A stretch of 64,000 bases of DNA from Sthenelais limicola (taxonomy: Eukaryota; Annelida; Polychaeta; Phyllodocida; Sigalionidae), in the NCBI GenBank assembly GCA_942159475.1, contig OW804096.1, positions 143,232,040-143,296,039 of the forward strand. Direction: 5' to 3'. Below are positions 32,790 through 43,357 of the stretch, one piece after another (position 1 is the first letter of the stretch; each line of letters begins with the position of its first letter). Under the pieces are notes generated by a model. It ran no database searches. It saw only the letters and a program-made list of their open reading frames with translations, and had not been told where the DNA came from. Both the position numbers and the translations under genes were made by a program.

Positions 32790-33924
32790 AGCCATCGAGC
32801 AAGAAGAAGAGACAAAACCACCACCACCACCACCACTTCCAAGAGCAGCAGGAGGAGGAGCAGCAGGAGGGCGAGCAATTCCTACCAGGGCACCAGCAGC
32901 AGCAGGAGCAGCAGGAGCAGATGCTCTTCCAGAAGCAGCAGAAGCAGAAGCAGCTGAAGCTGCTGAGGAAGCAGAAACATCTGCAGCTGCTGCGAGAACA
33001 GCAACATCGCGACGAGGAGGAGGAGCAGGAGCAGGAGCAGCTGCAGAACCATTGCACGACGACGACGACTGCTGCAGTCACCCCACCACCAACTGCTCCT
33101 CTTTCTTCAACAACTCGACGGAGGTGCTCCCGGACACTGTCCAGCAATTCCGCTGGAGGAGGAGCTGGAGGAGCTGGTTCAGGTATGGATATCGTGGAAG
33201 AAGGTGACGACCATAACAACCTAGGGTATATACAGGCTGTATCGGCGTCCTCCAGTGCAAGGGCCGTAGGAGGAGTAGGTGGTATAGGAAGTAGTGGTGG
33301 AACAGCAGCAGGAGGAGGTACTACAGGAGGAGGCATATCAACGCATCCACTGCTGTCAAATAACAACAATTGCCACGCTTGCTCTTTCCAGGGTAACGTT
33401 GCTGGCGGAGGTACTGGAGGAGGAGGAGGAGGTACTACTGGAGGAGGCCAAGGTACTGGAGGAGGAGGAGGAGGAGGTCAAAGACAGCTGGACACAGGAG
33501 GGGTAGGGGGTGTAGGAAGTACTGGAGGAGGAGGTACTGGTGGTGAGGAAATAGGAACGCACCCACTCATGACTAAATGGCCTGGCATAATGAATCTATC
33601 AACAGGATCAGTACGAAATGGGAATAACGCTTCAGCTGGAGGTTACGGGAACACATATGACTACCCACAACAACAACAACCAATGCAACAACAGCAACAG
33701 CATTCCCACCATCACCCTCACTCCACCCCTACACTTTCTTCTTCTTCTCCTTCCTCTCACCACCATCACCACCACCATCCCCATCACCATCAACATGGAC
33801 AGAGTGGTGGTGGTGGTGCGGGTGGTGGTGGCGGCGGTGGTGGTGGTGGTCTCTCATTCCACCATCATCACCATTGCAATGCTCTCAAGGACGACAGTAG
33901 CGTGGACAGTGGTTTCACCAACAG
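32786..33924 (+). CDS. Large low-complexity exon, frame B (Gln-, Gly-, His-rich), ending at a splice donor
   Basis: Open for 379 codons plus two bases, up to CACCAACAG/GTAAAT; the in-frame TAA lies inside the donor. Order: basic start (MKPSSKKKRQN), His run, Gln/Glu-rich charged segment of coiled-coil type (about residues 15-90), Thr/Pro patch, Gly-rich spans (about 125-260), a more ordinary stretch GSGMDIVEEGDDHNNLGYIQ, two related motifs STHPLLSNNNN and GTHPLMTKWPG, Gln/His runs, poly-Gly, and the end ALKDDSSVDSGFTN. Triplet runs dominate, as in disordered regions of transcriptional or RNA-binding regulators, but no domain is seen. The next exon must supply one base. Up to position 33204 another plus frame is also open, so the frame is secure only in the later half. 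Confidence 0.6.
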
Positions 33925-34499
33925 GTAAATACATTCCCATTCTTTCCCCCAATGTTTGGTTTTTTATTCAGGCAAAAGACAACAGTTACACTCTCACAAA
34001 TTAGGCAAAAGATAACAGTTACACTCTCACAAATTAATTGTGATTTTCGTAATGTCCTGAAGATGCAAAACTGTTACATTTCATCGTTCCAGGGAAGAAT
34101 TTAGGTAACATTATTTCCTAACCGAGTTAGGGTTATCATCTACTATATATAACATAGTACATATTATTATGAATTTAAGGTATTCTTGGTGAAGTTTCTC
34201 GACCTTATATGAGTTCCTTAGTTATGAGATGAGATGGGAGAGGGGGGGGGATCTTGATTACACTTGTCACTTCCAAGAAACAGCAATTAATATTGGTCAC
34301 TAAGAAATGTTTAATATTGTTTGTCACTTATTTTTTGTATCATGGATGATGTTTGTCGCTAAGGACTATTAAGGTCGATTTGTCAGGCTAAAAAGGTGAT
34401 GATGTCAATTGTCTCTCCATCTAAGAACGGGTTATGTCGATTTGTCGATGACCCCATGAACCCTAATACACCCTTGGTTAAAGATGTCTCTTGCTATAG
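33925..34499 (+). other. Start of intron after the large exon; 33-bp tandem duplication
   Basis: Begins with donor GTAAAT. AGGCAAAAGA(C/T)AACAGTTAC and the following CTCTCACAAATT occur twice in a row (33970-34002, 34003-34035). The rest is unique and free of R1/R2. Confidence 0.5.
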
Positions 34500-34735
34500 G
34501 GGTCAGATTGTCTAAAAGTGTACAATTCGCCTTTTCCAACCCTTACAAATAACCCATATTTAAGACACAAATTACAATTCAAATTACAGTTCAATATAAA
34601 TGAACAGATTCTTTGAATCATTGCAATACCAAATGTACCCAAATATACCTAGTATTTATGACTTTCCAGCTTAATCTAACTGAATTTAGCTAATGTGATA
34701 AGCTGCCAATTGTACATATTCTGACGATCTGTGCC
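34500..34735 (-). mobile_element. R1 MITE
   Basis: Divergent copy with ends GGGTCAGATTGTCTAAAAGT and CTGACGATCTGTGCC and a perfect ATAG duplication. Confidence 0.85.
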
Positions 34736-34908
34736 ATAGCTGTATACATGATCACCTCACTCTCACAGTACTATATATAACCACCCAACGGACAAGCCCA
34801 ATGCCAATATGTAATATTGGGTCAAGCTTATATAATTAATCCCACATATCTGCAATGACAATATTCGGAGATTATCACCACGCTGGCCATATCTATGCGT
34901 ATGCATAG

Positions 34909-35144
34909 GGGTCAGATTTTCAGAAAATGTACAATTGGCAGCTCTACACATTTAGGACATTCTGCTAAATTAGGCTGAAAAATGATGAATATTGGGTATA
35001 TCTGAATATATTTGGTGTCGCATTGATTTAAAATATCAGTTCTGTTATGTTAAACTGCATTTTGAAGTGCATTTTTGTCTTAAATGTGGGTTATTTGAGA
35101 GGATTGGTGAAGGTGAACTGTACATATTTTTAAAGATCTGGCCC
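34909..35144 (+). mobile_element. R1 MITE, type B, with long flanking repeat
   Basis: Complete ends. GGCCATATCTATGC-TATG occurs just before (34885-34903) and just after (35148-35166). Confidence 0.87.
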
Positions 35145-35327
35145 TAGGCCATATCTATGCTTATGTATAAAGCTCTAGTGAGAAAATCGTCTCAGTTATG
35201 CTCAGCTTATACTGTTATTACTGTGTTTCTATTTTCCTGTGACATTATTTTGATATGAATGTTTGATACTGGTTCAAGGTGTAGGTTACATTGATACGCC
35301 ACTGCCGTGATTATATCACAGTTATTT

Positions 35328-35561
35328 GGGTTAGATTTTCAAAAAATGTACAATTCGCATATCAACATATTTGGTAAATTCTGCTAAATTGGACTGAAAA
35401 ATCATCAACACTAGGTATATGGGTATATTTGGTATTGCCTTGATTCTAGCAATCTGTTTGGTTATGTTGAACTGTATTTTGAACCTGATTTTTTTACTTA
35501 AATTTGGGTTATTTGAGAGAATTGGTGAAGGTGAATTGTACATTTTTTGAAAATCTGACCC
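35328..35561 (+). mobile_element. R1 MITE, A/C mosaic interior
   Basis: Complete, with a perfect ATTT duplication. Confidence 0.92.
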
Positions 35562-35800
35562 ATTTATTATTCATGATTCATTTGCACACCACATTTGCCA
35601 CTCAACTAAACAAAACTGGTGTGTTTGTAGTGTAAGTGCAAATATATGATCGGAATATCCAAAACTGAAAATATATCCTTATTTGTCCCCAAATATATGT
35701 ATTGTAATATTTAAATCACCGTTATGTACATCCATCTAGGAGGGTCCTGGGAGACCTGGATAAATAAACATGTTAAAAGGAAGAAAGACGTTGCACTTAT

Positions 35801-36036
35801 GGGTGAGATTTTCAGAAAATGTACAATTCGTCTTCACCCATCCTCTCAAATAACCCAGATTTAAGACAGAAATGAGCTTCAAAATGCAGTTTAACATAAG
35901 AAAACTGATACTTTAAATCAATGCGATACCAAATAATACTCAGATATACCCGGTATTCTTCATTTTCCAGCCTAATTTAGGAGCATTTCCTAAATGTATA
36001 CATCTGCCAATTGTACATTTTCTGAAAATCTGACCC
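35801..36036 (-). mobile_element. R1 MITE, type B
   Basis: Complete, with a perfect TTAT duplication; the next R1 starts 6 bp further on. Confidence 0.92.
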
Positions 36037-36042
36037 TTATAT

Positions 36043-36256
36043 GGGTCAGATTTTTAGAAAATGTACAATTCAACTTCGCCAATCCTCTCAAATAACCCGA
36101 ATTTCAGCCGAAAATAAAGTTCAAAATACAGTTCAACCTAACCAAACAGATTGCTAGAATCAATGCAATGCCGAATATACTCGAATTTACCTTGTATTTA
36201 CCAACGTGTAGCCTATTTTAGCAGAATTTACTCAAACTTTCCTGAAAATCTCATCC
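36043..36256 (-). mobile_element. R1 MITE, type A, right end eroded
   Basis: Standard left end. The right end is shortened (TTTACTCAAACTTTCCTGAA, TCATCC). ATAT on both sides. Confidence 0.85.
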
Positions 36257-36283
36257 ATATTTGCACTTGATAAATCTGTGCAT

Positions 36284-36372
36284 TGATACGGTGACTCCCA
36301 TACTATTTGTGGGGTGAGTTGCTAGGCAGCCATGGTTAGTGTTAATTATATAATTACTATCATAACCATTAT
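36284..36372. repeat. R12 dispersed repeat, copy 1
   Basis: GAGTTGCTAGGCAGCCATG, TGTTAATTATATAATTA and TCATAACCATTATT are shared with 40795-40895. Unknown type. Confidence 0.7.
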
Positions 36373-36383
36373 TGTTATCATAT

Positions 36384-36783
36384 GTGATGTGTTTCAGGAA
36401 AATGAGTTATAAGTCACAAAATTGATATTTTTCAAAGTGTTTTTATCACTTTATTGAAATCTTCTGATCTTTAGAGGGTCTATCATTTATAGTCATATAA
36501 ATCCATGTGACTAATTTCAGGACATTGTATCTAATATATCCTCGCACTTTGAAGGCCATTGTATGGAGTATATTTATTTACTTTACTGGTAATTATACCC
36601 ATCCAGAAAGAATGCAAACTTTTTTTTCAAAAATAAAAATATCAAACTTAAGATACAGAAATACATATTAGGTGTCCTAGTGTTTACTATCATTAGAATC
36701 GGCTGATCTCCTCTTTTTAAACATGATAATATCTCAAAATCCATTTTTTGCGACTTATGACATATTTTCCTAGAACAGATCAC
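36384..36783. mobile_element. R2 MITE, complete
   Basis: 400 bp, left end GTGATGTG, right end AGATCAC, ATAT on both sides. Confidence 0.92.
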
Positions 36784-36820
36784 ATATTTTTCGGGGATGC
36801 GGGATTAAACCCAAACCCAA

Positions 36821-36882
36821 ACTGAATGCATCCCAGAATGCACAGAATAGACATGCGCAGTGATACATGCATGTCCCCTATT
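36821..36882. mobile_element. R4 right-end fragment
   Basis: GCATCCCAGAATGCACAGAA, ACATGCGCAGTGATACATGC and TCCCCTATT. Confidence 0.75.
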
Positions 36883-36948
36883 GTACACTATATGACGAAT
36901 GTACCCCCATAAATCGACCCCAGTGCTATAGAACACCCCTCTCTCTCT

Positions 36949-37155
36949 AAAACCCTGCCCACACACAGCCGATTTGCCTCCCGATTGCCCCCCGATTTGG
37001 GTCTCCCGATGAATTCTATGACTTCATTTCAAATCCTGGTTTATGTTTTTGAAATTACATGAACCAGGATTGGATATTAAACCCTATTATTCATCGGGAG
37101 ACCAAAATCGGGGGACAATCGGAAGCAAAATCGGCCATGTGTGCGTCAGCCTTAA
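36949..37155. mobile_element. R3 foldback MITE
   Basis: AAAACCCTGCCCACACACAG and CCGATTTGGGTCTCCCGATG at left; GGGAGACCAAAATCGGGGGA and ATCGGCCATGTGTGCGTCAG at right. Outer right arm diverged. Confidence 0.87.
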
Positions 37156-37250
37156 GTCTAACGATACAGCCCTACCGGTAAGGGCAATGCATTTGTCAAT
37201 GTCGGAGGGTAAATACTATTAAGTACGCTTGCTAGCAAGACCTTGAGGGA

Positions 37251-37302
37251 GGAGGTGGTGGCTGTGGTGGTGGTGGTGGCGGTGGTGGCGGGGGTGGTGG
37301 CT
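37251..37302. repeat. GGT-rich microsatellite
   Basis: Imperfect (GGT)n with GGC variants. Confidence 0.85.
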
Positions 37303-37415
37303 GAAGCTGCACAGCAGCTGAGTCTGGGTTAGACCGCGTTATATGCTATGCTTCCCTGCTCGATGGTCGATCTGTCTTGAGCTGTATATAATATATGGTG
37401 GTCGCTTCAAGATGT

Positions 37416-37594
37416 GAGTGAAATCGCCAGAAAATGTACAATTGGCCTTCACCAATCCTCTCAAATAACCCAGGTTTAAGACAGAAATCAGGTTCAAAAT
37501 ACAGTTCAACATAACCAGACAGATTGCTAGAATCAATGCCAAATTTACCAAATTTGTTGATCTGCTAATTGTACATGTTCTGAAAATCTGACCC
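37416..37594 (-). mobile_element. R1 MITE, internal deletion, variant left end
   Basis: Left end GAGTGAAATCGCCAGAAAAT, right end standard, perfect ATGT duplication. About 55 bp shorter than standard. Confidence 0.87.
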
Positions 37595-37599
37595 ATGTA

Positions 37600-38030
37600 C
37601 AGTCACCCTTCACTACTCATCTCAAATACCAAGAGTGTGACACAAATTGAGGTTTGAAATACAGTCCAAGAGGACAGAAGATATCGCTTAAATCAACACA
37701 ATCTCCACATATACTAAAAATCTGCTGTGTATATCTAGTCTAGGCCCAAAGATGAGAGAATCCCTTCAAATGAAGGAAAAGCCCCTCGCGTCAAACCGTA
37801 AAGTGTCATTATAAGTCCACTATTAAGACCGCATTCGTCATTATATTCCCCTTAAAACGCCAAGTTCTCGGTTAGAAAACGCATTAGCGAAGTAGGCGTC
37901 TAATCACTGACATACCATTCTTATCTGATCTGAGGGTTTGGACCTGGACTGTATACCTTTTCTGCCTAATTTAGTATAATTTACTAAAAGTGTAAAAATG
38001 CTGATTGGGCATTTTTTAAGCCCTGATCAG
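37600..38030 (-). mobile_element. Old R1 relic split by R7
   Basis: GTCACCCTTCACTACTCATC, CAAATTGAGGTTTGAAATAC and, beyond R7, TTTTCTGCCTAATTTAGTAT are recognisable R1 segments with many changes. Confidence 0.55.
37736..37951. mobile_element. R7 mariner-like MITE
   Basis: Ends CTAGTCTAGGCCCAAA and TTTGGACCTGGACTG, the right followed by TA. Interior shared with copies near 45.7, 50.5 and 62.8 kb (GCGAAGTAGGCGTCTAATCA, ATCCCTTCAAATGAAGG). TA plus CAGT-type ends suggest Tc1/mariner. Confidence 0.65.
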
Positions 38031-38043
38031 TGACTATATATGT

Positions 38044-38278
38044 GGGTCAGATTTTCAGAAAATGTACAATTTGCCTTCACCAATCCTCTCAAATAACCCA
38101 CATCTAAGACAGAAATGAGCTTCAAAATGCAGTTTAACATAGCAGAACAGATACTATAAATCAACGCGACACCAAATATACTCAGATATACCCGTTATTC
38201 ATCATTTTTCGGCCTAATTTAGCAACATTTCCAGAATATGTTGAGCTGCCAATTGTACATTTTCTGAAAATCTGACCC
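38044..38278 (-). mobile_element. R1 MITE, type B
   Basis: Complete, 235 bp. Flanks are ATGT and AAGT. Confidence 0.9.
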
Positions 38279-38290
38279 AAGTACTGGCAT

Positions 38291-38361
38291 GGCCACCACC
38301 ACCACCACACCACCACCACACCACCACCACACCACCACCACACCACCACCACACCACCACT
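38291..38361. repeat. 11-bp microsatellite (ACC)3AC
   Basis: ACCACCACCAC repeated about six times between two R1 copies. Confidence 0.9.
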
Positions 38362-38406
38362 CTGCACCACCTCTGCACGAGTCGTGCCAGGGTATATAAT
38401 GTATGT

Positions 38407-38641
38407 GGGTCAGATTTCCAGAAAATGTACAATTCACCTTCACCAATCCTCTCAAATAACCCACATTTAAGACAAAAATGATGTTCAAAATCCAGTTCGA
38501 ACTAACCAAACGCATGGCTAGAATAAATTCAATGCCGAATATACTCGAATTGACCTATTATTGACCAAGTTACAGCCTAATTTAGCCTAATTTAGTAAAT
38601 GTGTAGAGCTGCCAATTGTACATTTTCTGAAAATCTGACCC
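38407..38641 (-). mobile_element. R1 MITE, type A, with long flanking repeat
   Basis: Complete, 235 bp. GTATATAATGTATGT precedes it and GTATAATGTATGT follows it directly. Confidence 0.9.
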
Positions 38642-38752
38642 GTATAATGTATGTACTGGGTGTATTGTAGCACGGTATAATGGTTATTACCAGCCCAACC
38701 CTTATAGTGTAAAACTCTATTGTAACGGCCCTGGAAGTGTCACTCATCATAT

Positions 38753-38987
38753 GGGTCAGATTTTCAGAAAATGTACAATTCAACTTCGCCAATCTTCTCA
38801 AATAACCCAAATTTCGGATGAGAATAAAGTTCAAAATACAGTCCAACCTAACCAAACAGATTGCTAGAATCAATGCAATGTCAAATATACTCGAATTTAC
38901 CTGGTATTGACCAAAGTTCAGCCTAATTTTGCAGAAATTGCTAAATGTCTACAGCTGCCAATGGTACATTTTCTGAAAATCTGACCC
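38753..38987 (-). mobile_element. R1 MITE, type A
   Basis: Complete, 235 bp. Flanks are ATAT and ATGT. Confidence 0.9.
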
Positions 38988-38993
38988 ATGTAC

Positions 38994-39227
38994 GGGTGAA
39001 ATCGTCAGAACAGGTACAATCGGGAGATCTACACATTTAGTAAATTTGCTAAATTCTGCTGACGAATGTCAGGTATTATATAATATATTTGAATATATCT
39101 GGAATAACCTTGATCTAACGAAATATGTTCAGTTATGAAATATATTTCATTTCTGTTGTAAATGTGGGTTTATTATTTGCAATGCTTGCTGAAGACGAAT
39201 TGTACATTTTCTGACGATATGGGTCAG
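38994..39227 (+). mobile_element. R1 MITE, divergent, variant ends
   Basis: Left end GGGTGAAATCGTCAGAACAG. The right end stops at CTGACGAT, where the next R1 abuts. Confidence 0.75.
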
Positions 39228-39230
39228 ATC

Positions 39231-39454
39231 TGCAGAAAATGTACAATTGTCCTTCACCAAGCCTCTCAAATAATCCAAATTTAAGAGGAACATCGGGTTC
39301 AAAATAAGCTTAGCATAACCAGACAGATTTATTGAATGAATACAATACAGAATACACTCAGATATACCTAGTATTAATAAATTTTCATTCAAATTTAGCA
39401 GAACTTGAGAGATGTGCAGAACCGTAGATTGTGCATTTTCTGAAAATCTGACCC
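39231..39454 (-). mobile_element. R1 MITE, type C
   Basis: Complete ends; it begins directly at the broken right end of the preceding copy. Confidence 0.87.
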
Positions 39455-39572
39455 AATATAACCCCTATAAACAGTACCCAGGGACCTGTACCATAAGCAA
39501 TCCTTACCTAAAATTGTCCTCGCTGGTAAGGAACCCTTAGGGTATGAACTTGCTATACAGACGATGCTATTT

Positions 39573-39980
39573 GAGATGTGTTTCAGGAAAATGAGTCACA
39601 AGTCGCAAAATTGGTGTTTTTCAAAGTCGTTTACTTACAAGATCTCTTTGTAGGAATATTTTTAGTTTTGGGGTGTCTAGTCTTTGTGGTTGTAGGAATA
39701 CATGTACCAAAATTCAAGACTGTTTATTCATTATATCAGTGCATTACTTAGATCATCATATTGGGTATATTTAGCTACTTTACTGGTAATCATCCACCTA
39801 GAAATATTGCAAACTTTTTTTCAAAAATAAAAATATCTACCTAAAAAGATAAAAGTACTTATTATTATGTCCGTATTGTTTACATTCATTGGAATCGGCT
39901 TGGTGTCATCTTTTCAAATATGATGATATCTCAAAATCCAATTTTCGCGACTTATGACTCATTTTTCTAAAACGAATCAC
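39573..39980. mobile_element. R2 MITE, complete
   Basis: Ends GAGATGTG and CGAATCAC with a perfect ATTT duplication. Confidence 0.92.
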
Positions 39981-39984
39981 ATTT

Positions 39985-40539
39985 AGTAGGTTTACTGTAG
40001 ATATTCCCTACCATTTCAACGCAGAATAACTCAAAATAAATTAGCAAAGAACATTTTCAGTAAGGAAGTATTAAGAAATAGCCCCTGGATAGGTTGAATG
40101 GTGGGTGGAGTCTTATTAGGCAACCAAGGGCTAGATCCAGGCTCTTGAAAACAGAGAGAGAAAAAGAGACAAAAGATATTATGAAAATAAATGCTGTATG
40201 GTGTATGACTTTGATAGTCAACTAGTATAGATCATTTTCCAAATTCAGGGCTATTTGGAAGACCTGTATACTTTACAGATAATACTCCTTTTTCCATATT
40301 TTACTTCATTTCAATTTCTAGTCTGTACTATGTATTACACTTTGTAAACGTTTATGGAAATCTATTATCATCATTATTATTCTAACGGAATCAGTTATTT
40401 TAAAAAAAGAGATAGCTACTGTCGGAGCAACACATATATTAATATAAAGCAATATATTTATAATATCTAATAGCAACATCAATTAATAAGTCTAATATAT
40501 AATATATCTTTTACTCTATATAGCAATATAATGATATAT
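39985..40539. other. AT-rich unique sequence, no gene seen
   Basis: No coding pattern. ATATTAATATAAAGCAATAT and similar words near 40430-40520 are simple AT sequence. Confidence 0.4.
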
Positions 40540-40774
40540 GGGTCAGATTTTCAGAAAATGTACAATTGGCAGCTCTACACATTTAGTAAATTCTCCTAAA
40601 TTAGGCTGAGAAATGAAGAATACCAGGTATATCTGAGTATATTTGGTATTGCATTGATTTAAAGTATCAGTTCTGTTATGTTAAACTGCATTTTGAAGCT
40701 CATTTCTGTCTTAAATGTGGGATATTTGAGAGGATTGGTGAAGGCGAATTGTACATTTTCTGAAAATCCGACCC
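40540..40774 (+). mobile_element. R1 MITE, type B
   Basis: Complete, 235 bp. Flanks are ATAT and ACAT. Confidence 0.9.
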
Positions 40775-40794
40775 ACATAATTATAGTAAGTCTT

Positions 40795-40895
40795 ATACTA
40801 TTCGTGGGCTGAGTTGCTAGGCAGCCATGATGTGTGTGTTAATTATATAATTATTTTCATAACTAAAAAAATGATAATTATCATAACCATTATTA
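40795..40895. repeat. R12 dispersed repeat, copy 2
   Basis: Direct-orientation match to 36284-36372. Confidence 0.7.
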
Positions 40896-41636
40896 TTATA
40901 ATATTATTCGGTGATAGACGATAAAATCCATCAATAGAGAATATATGACTGGTCGAAAATTATACTTTTAGAATGTTTTCTTTTTGGGGTCGATTTTTCC
41001 AACTGCCTTTTTTAGAGGAGGCTTTAGGATGAGAATTAGTTGATAAATGAGGCTGGTTTTGAGTTCTGAGTTAAAGTGGCTAAGGTCACTGTTTGACTAT
41101 ATATCATTTAGAAATATGTTTGTAGTTTTCGATTACCTGCACAAGTAAGAACATTTGTGTGGAATACCAACTCTATATATTCCTTAGATTAATTGATATT
41201 TGTTAACGAAGAATGTGGCAGAGATTCCATTGAGGAATTCAATTCTGAGAGAGAAGTAACTTGACCATAAGGTGCTGCCCTCAGTGCATGGTGAAGTAGG
41301 AGCGAGGCAGGAGTTACATAGTGACATATCTACCCTGTCCCATCCAGCTGGTATCACTTAACTCATTAAGATAAGAGGCGTCGGGGACCTTCCCCTCACC
41401 AACCAAATTGTGTCTGGCAGTTGGGTAGGGTGACTCCAGCACCCTACGAAATTGGAGTTTTAAACTCTTAAATACACACAATATATGTAATTCCTACATT
41501 AATGCTCCCGAGTATACATTACAAATATACTAATCTAGAACATACTTGAAATTCAGGCAAACTTTCCCCAAATCGGGAGCTCAGTGGCATGTGTCACTTT
41601 AAGCACATACAAAGCGTTACCACAAAACATATAATA
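40896..41636. other. Unique sequence, no gene assigned
   Basis: 41260-41450 is somewhat richer in G+C than its surroundings but shows no open frame with splice sites that I could support. Confidence 0.4.
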
Positions 41637-42066
41637 GGGACATGGGGTGATTTTTTATGAGTAGTCATAAGTTTATGATAGGGGAGTTGCATGTCTCACT
41701 GCGCATGTCTACTGCAGTGCATGCTGGGATGGATTCTGATGAAATCTGACAATCAAATATTTGGCAATAGTTTTTCGAAAATTGCAAGAATGTTTTCACC
41801 AATATCATAGCTTCTATAAATCATCTATGAAAGCCAAATGCATGATGGGAACGATGACTCAAGGGTTATCGACACATGTATAACACATGGATATTGACAT
41901 TAGAGCATTGATAAATATTCCATGCTGAACATAACATGTTTTCTATAGATTTTATACTGTGCCATTACTGCCATAATTCCATGCGAATCAAGATTCAAAA
42001 TGGCGACTATGCAACTCCCCTATTGGGACATGGGGTGATTCTTAAGAGTAGTCGTATGTTTATGAT
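41637..42066. repeat. 42-bp direct repeat flanking an R4 element
   Basis: GGGACATGGGGTGATT with GAGTAGTC and TGTTTATGAT-type ending occurs at 41637-41679 and 42025-42066, directly adjacent to both R4 ends. Confidence 0.85.
41679..42024. mobile_element. R4 element, intact
   Basis: AGGGGAGTTGCATGTC at left, GCAACTCCCCTATT at right, about 345 bp. No coding potential. Confidence 0.88.
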
Positions 42067-42079
42067 TATGAGAACATCC

Positions 42080-42590
42080 CATGCATCCCACCCTCGGCAC
42101 CTGCGACCCCAACTGCAGTTACCAGCATTGCTGTTGTTGTTGGCACTGATGATTTTCTTTGAAATCTTGCTTAAAAATACTTTATATAACAAACTGAATC
42201 GATAGATCTCTTCCTTTTAGGTATGACACCATTGTGATGGGTTCAAATAATGTACCAGGGTTGAAGTTTACTTGTATTTTGTACTTGGAATAACATACTG
42301 TATGACCCCAACTGATTTCCACTATGACCGTAACTGTATAATGCAGTTACGGGTATACCACTCAATGTTTTTCACCTAGATTACACTGTAGTATAAGCCA
42401 GATACATGTATCTGATAACACTCAAACCTAAATGCAACTATAGTAAACACCCACAGAACATGACAGCTACTGAAAACGGCTTTTGTTAGGTAAAAACCAA
42501 CATTGTTTGTTCTAATGGGAACCCACCTTCCGCCATTTTGAATGCTGGTAACTGCAGTTGAGGTCGTAGGTGACGAGGGTGTGATGCATG
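42080..42590. mobile_element. R11 element with 50-bp inverted ends
   Basis: CATGCATCCCACCCTCGGCA and CCCAACTGCAGTTACCAGCA at left are mirrored by TGCTGGTAACTGCAGTTGAG and GAGGGTGTGATGCATG at right (42541-42590), about 46 of 50 positions. The interior is about 410 bp and non-coding. Superfamily unknown. Confidence 0.75.
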
Positions 42591-42921
42591 AATGAAAGCA
42601 ACTGGATTCAAACCTGTCCATCACACCGCTTGCAGCATGCCTCGTCCCCGGGCCTCGTCTGGCAACAACCAGGAAGTAAAACCTCAAGATTTATTTGAAA
42701 GATGTAAAAGATAATTGCCTTTTTTAAACTTCCCAATTTGCCCGGTCGACCAAGACAGCCAAGGTTTAAATTATATTCAGTCCAATATTATATTAAATAA
42801 CTGTTTTAAATAACAGAAAAACGCCTTATCCTTCAAGGATGATCTAAGGCGTTCAATTCAGTTGCCGATAGCGACATAATTATAAGTTTCAAATATATTC
42901 ATGGAGGATCATTTTATTATT
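42591..42921. other. No gene or known repeat seen
   Basis: CCTTATCCTTCAAGGATG and AAGGCGTT near 42823-42853 form a weak palindrome. Confidence 0.35.
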
Positions 42922-43086
42922 GGAGCCAGATTTTCAGAAAATATATAATTGGCAGCTGTACACATTTAGTAAATTCTGCTAAATTAGGCTGCAATTTATT
43001 TTATTCAAACTATATTTTCGTCTGAAATTTGGGTTATTTGAGAGGATTGGCGAAGTTGAATTGTACATTTTCTGAAAGTCTGACCC
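42922..43086 (+). mobile_element. R1 MITE, type A, internal deletion
   Basis: Left end GGAGCCAGATTTTCAG. Lacks about 70 bp between GCTGCAATTT and TATATTTTCGTC. Confidence 0.82.
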
Positions 43087-43122
43087 TTTGGCATGTTTAT
43101 TCATCCAACTCGTCGAGTACAT

Positions 43123-43357
43123 GGGTCAGATTTTCAGAAAATGTACAATTCACCTTCACCAATCTTCTCAAATAACGCAAATTTCAGCCTAAAATAAAGT
43201 ACAAAATACCGTTCAACCCAACCAAACAGATTGCCAGAATCAATGTAATGCCGAATATACTCGAATTTACCTAGTATTGGCCAAATTGCAGCCTGATTTA
43301 GCAGTATTTACTAAATGTGTACAGCTGCCTATTGTACATTTTCTGAAAATCTGACCC
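43123..43357 (-). mobile_element. R1 MITE, type A
   Basis: Complete, 235 bp, with a perfect ACAT duplication. Confidence 0.93.

Noticed and set aside
32773..33369. 198-codon minus-strand frame across the large exon
   Set aside because: Triplet-repeat composition keeps both strands open. The plus strand has the splice acceptor, ATG context and donor, so the minus frame (Cys/Ser/Val runs) is a shadow.
37850..37950. tRNA-like A box (TTAGCGAAGTAGGCG) and B box (GAGGGTTTGGACC) in R7, suggesting a SINE
   Set aside because: R7 has inverted CAGTCTAGGCC ends beside TA and no A-rich or simple-repeat tail after the boxes. A mariner-like MITE explains it better.
42376..42687. 103-codon minus-strand frame
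   Set aside because: It overlaps the right arm of R11, shows no domain and has no ATG-anchored start or splice support that I could verify.
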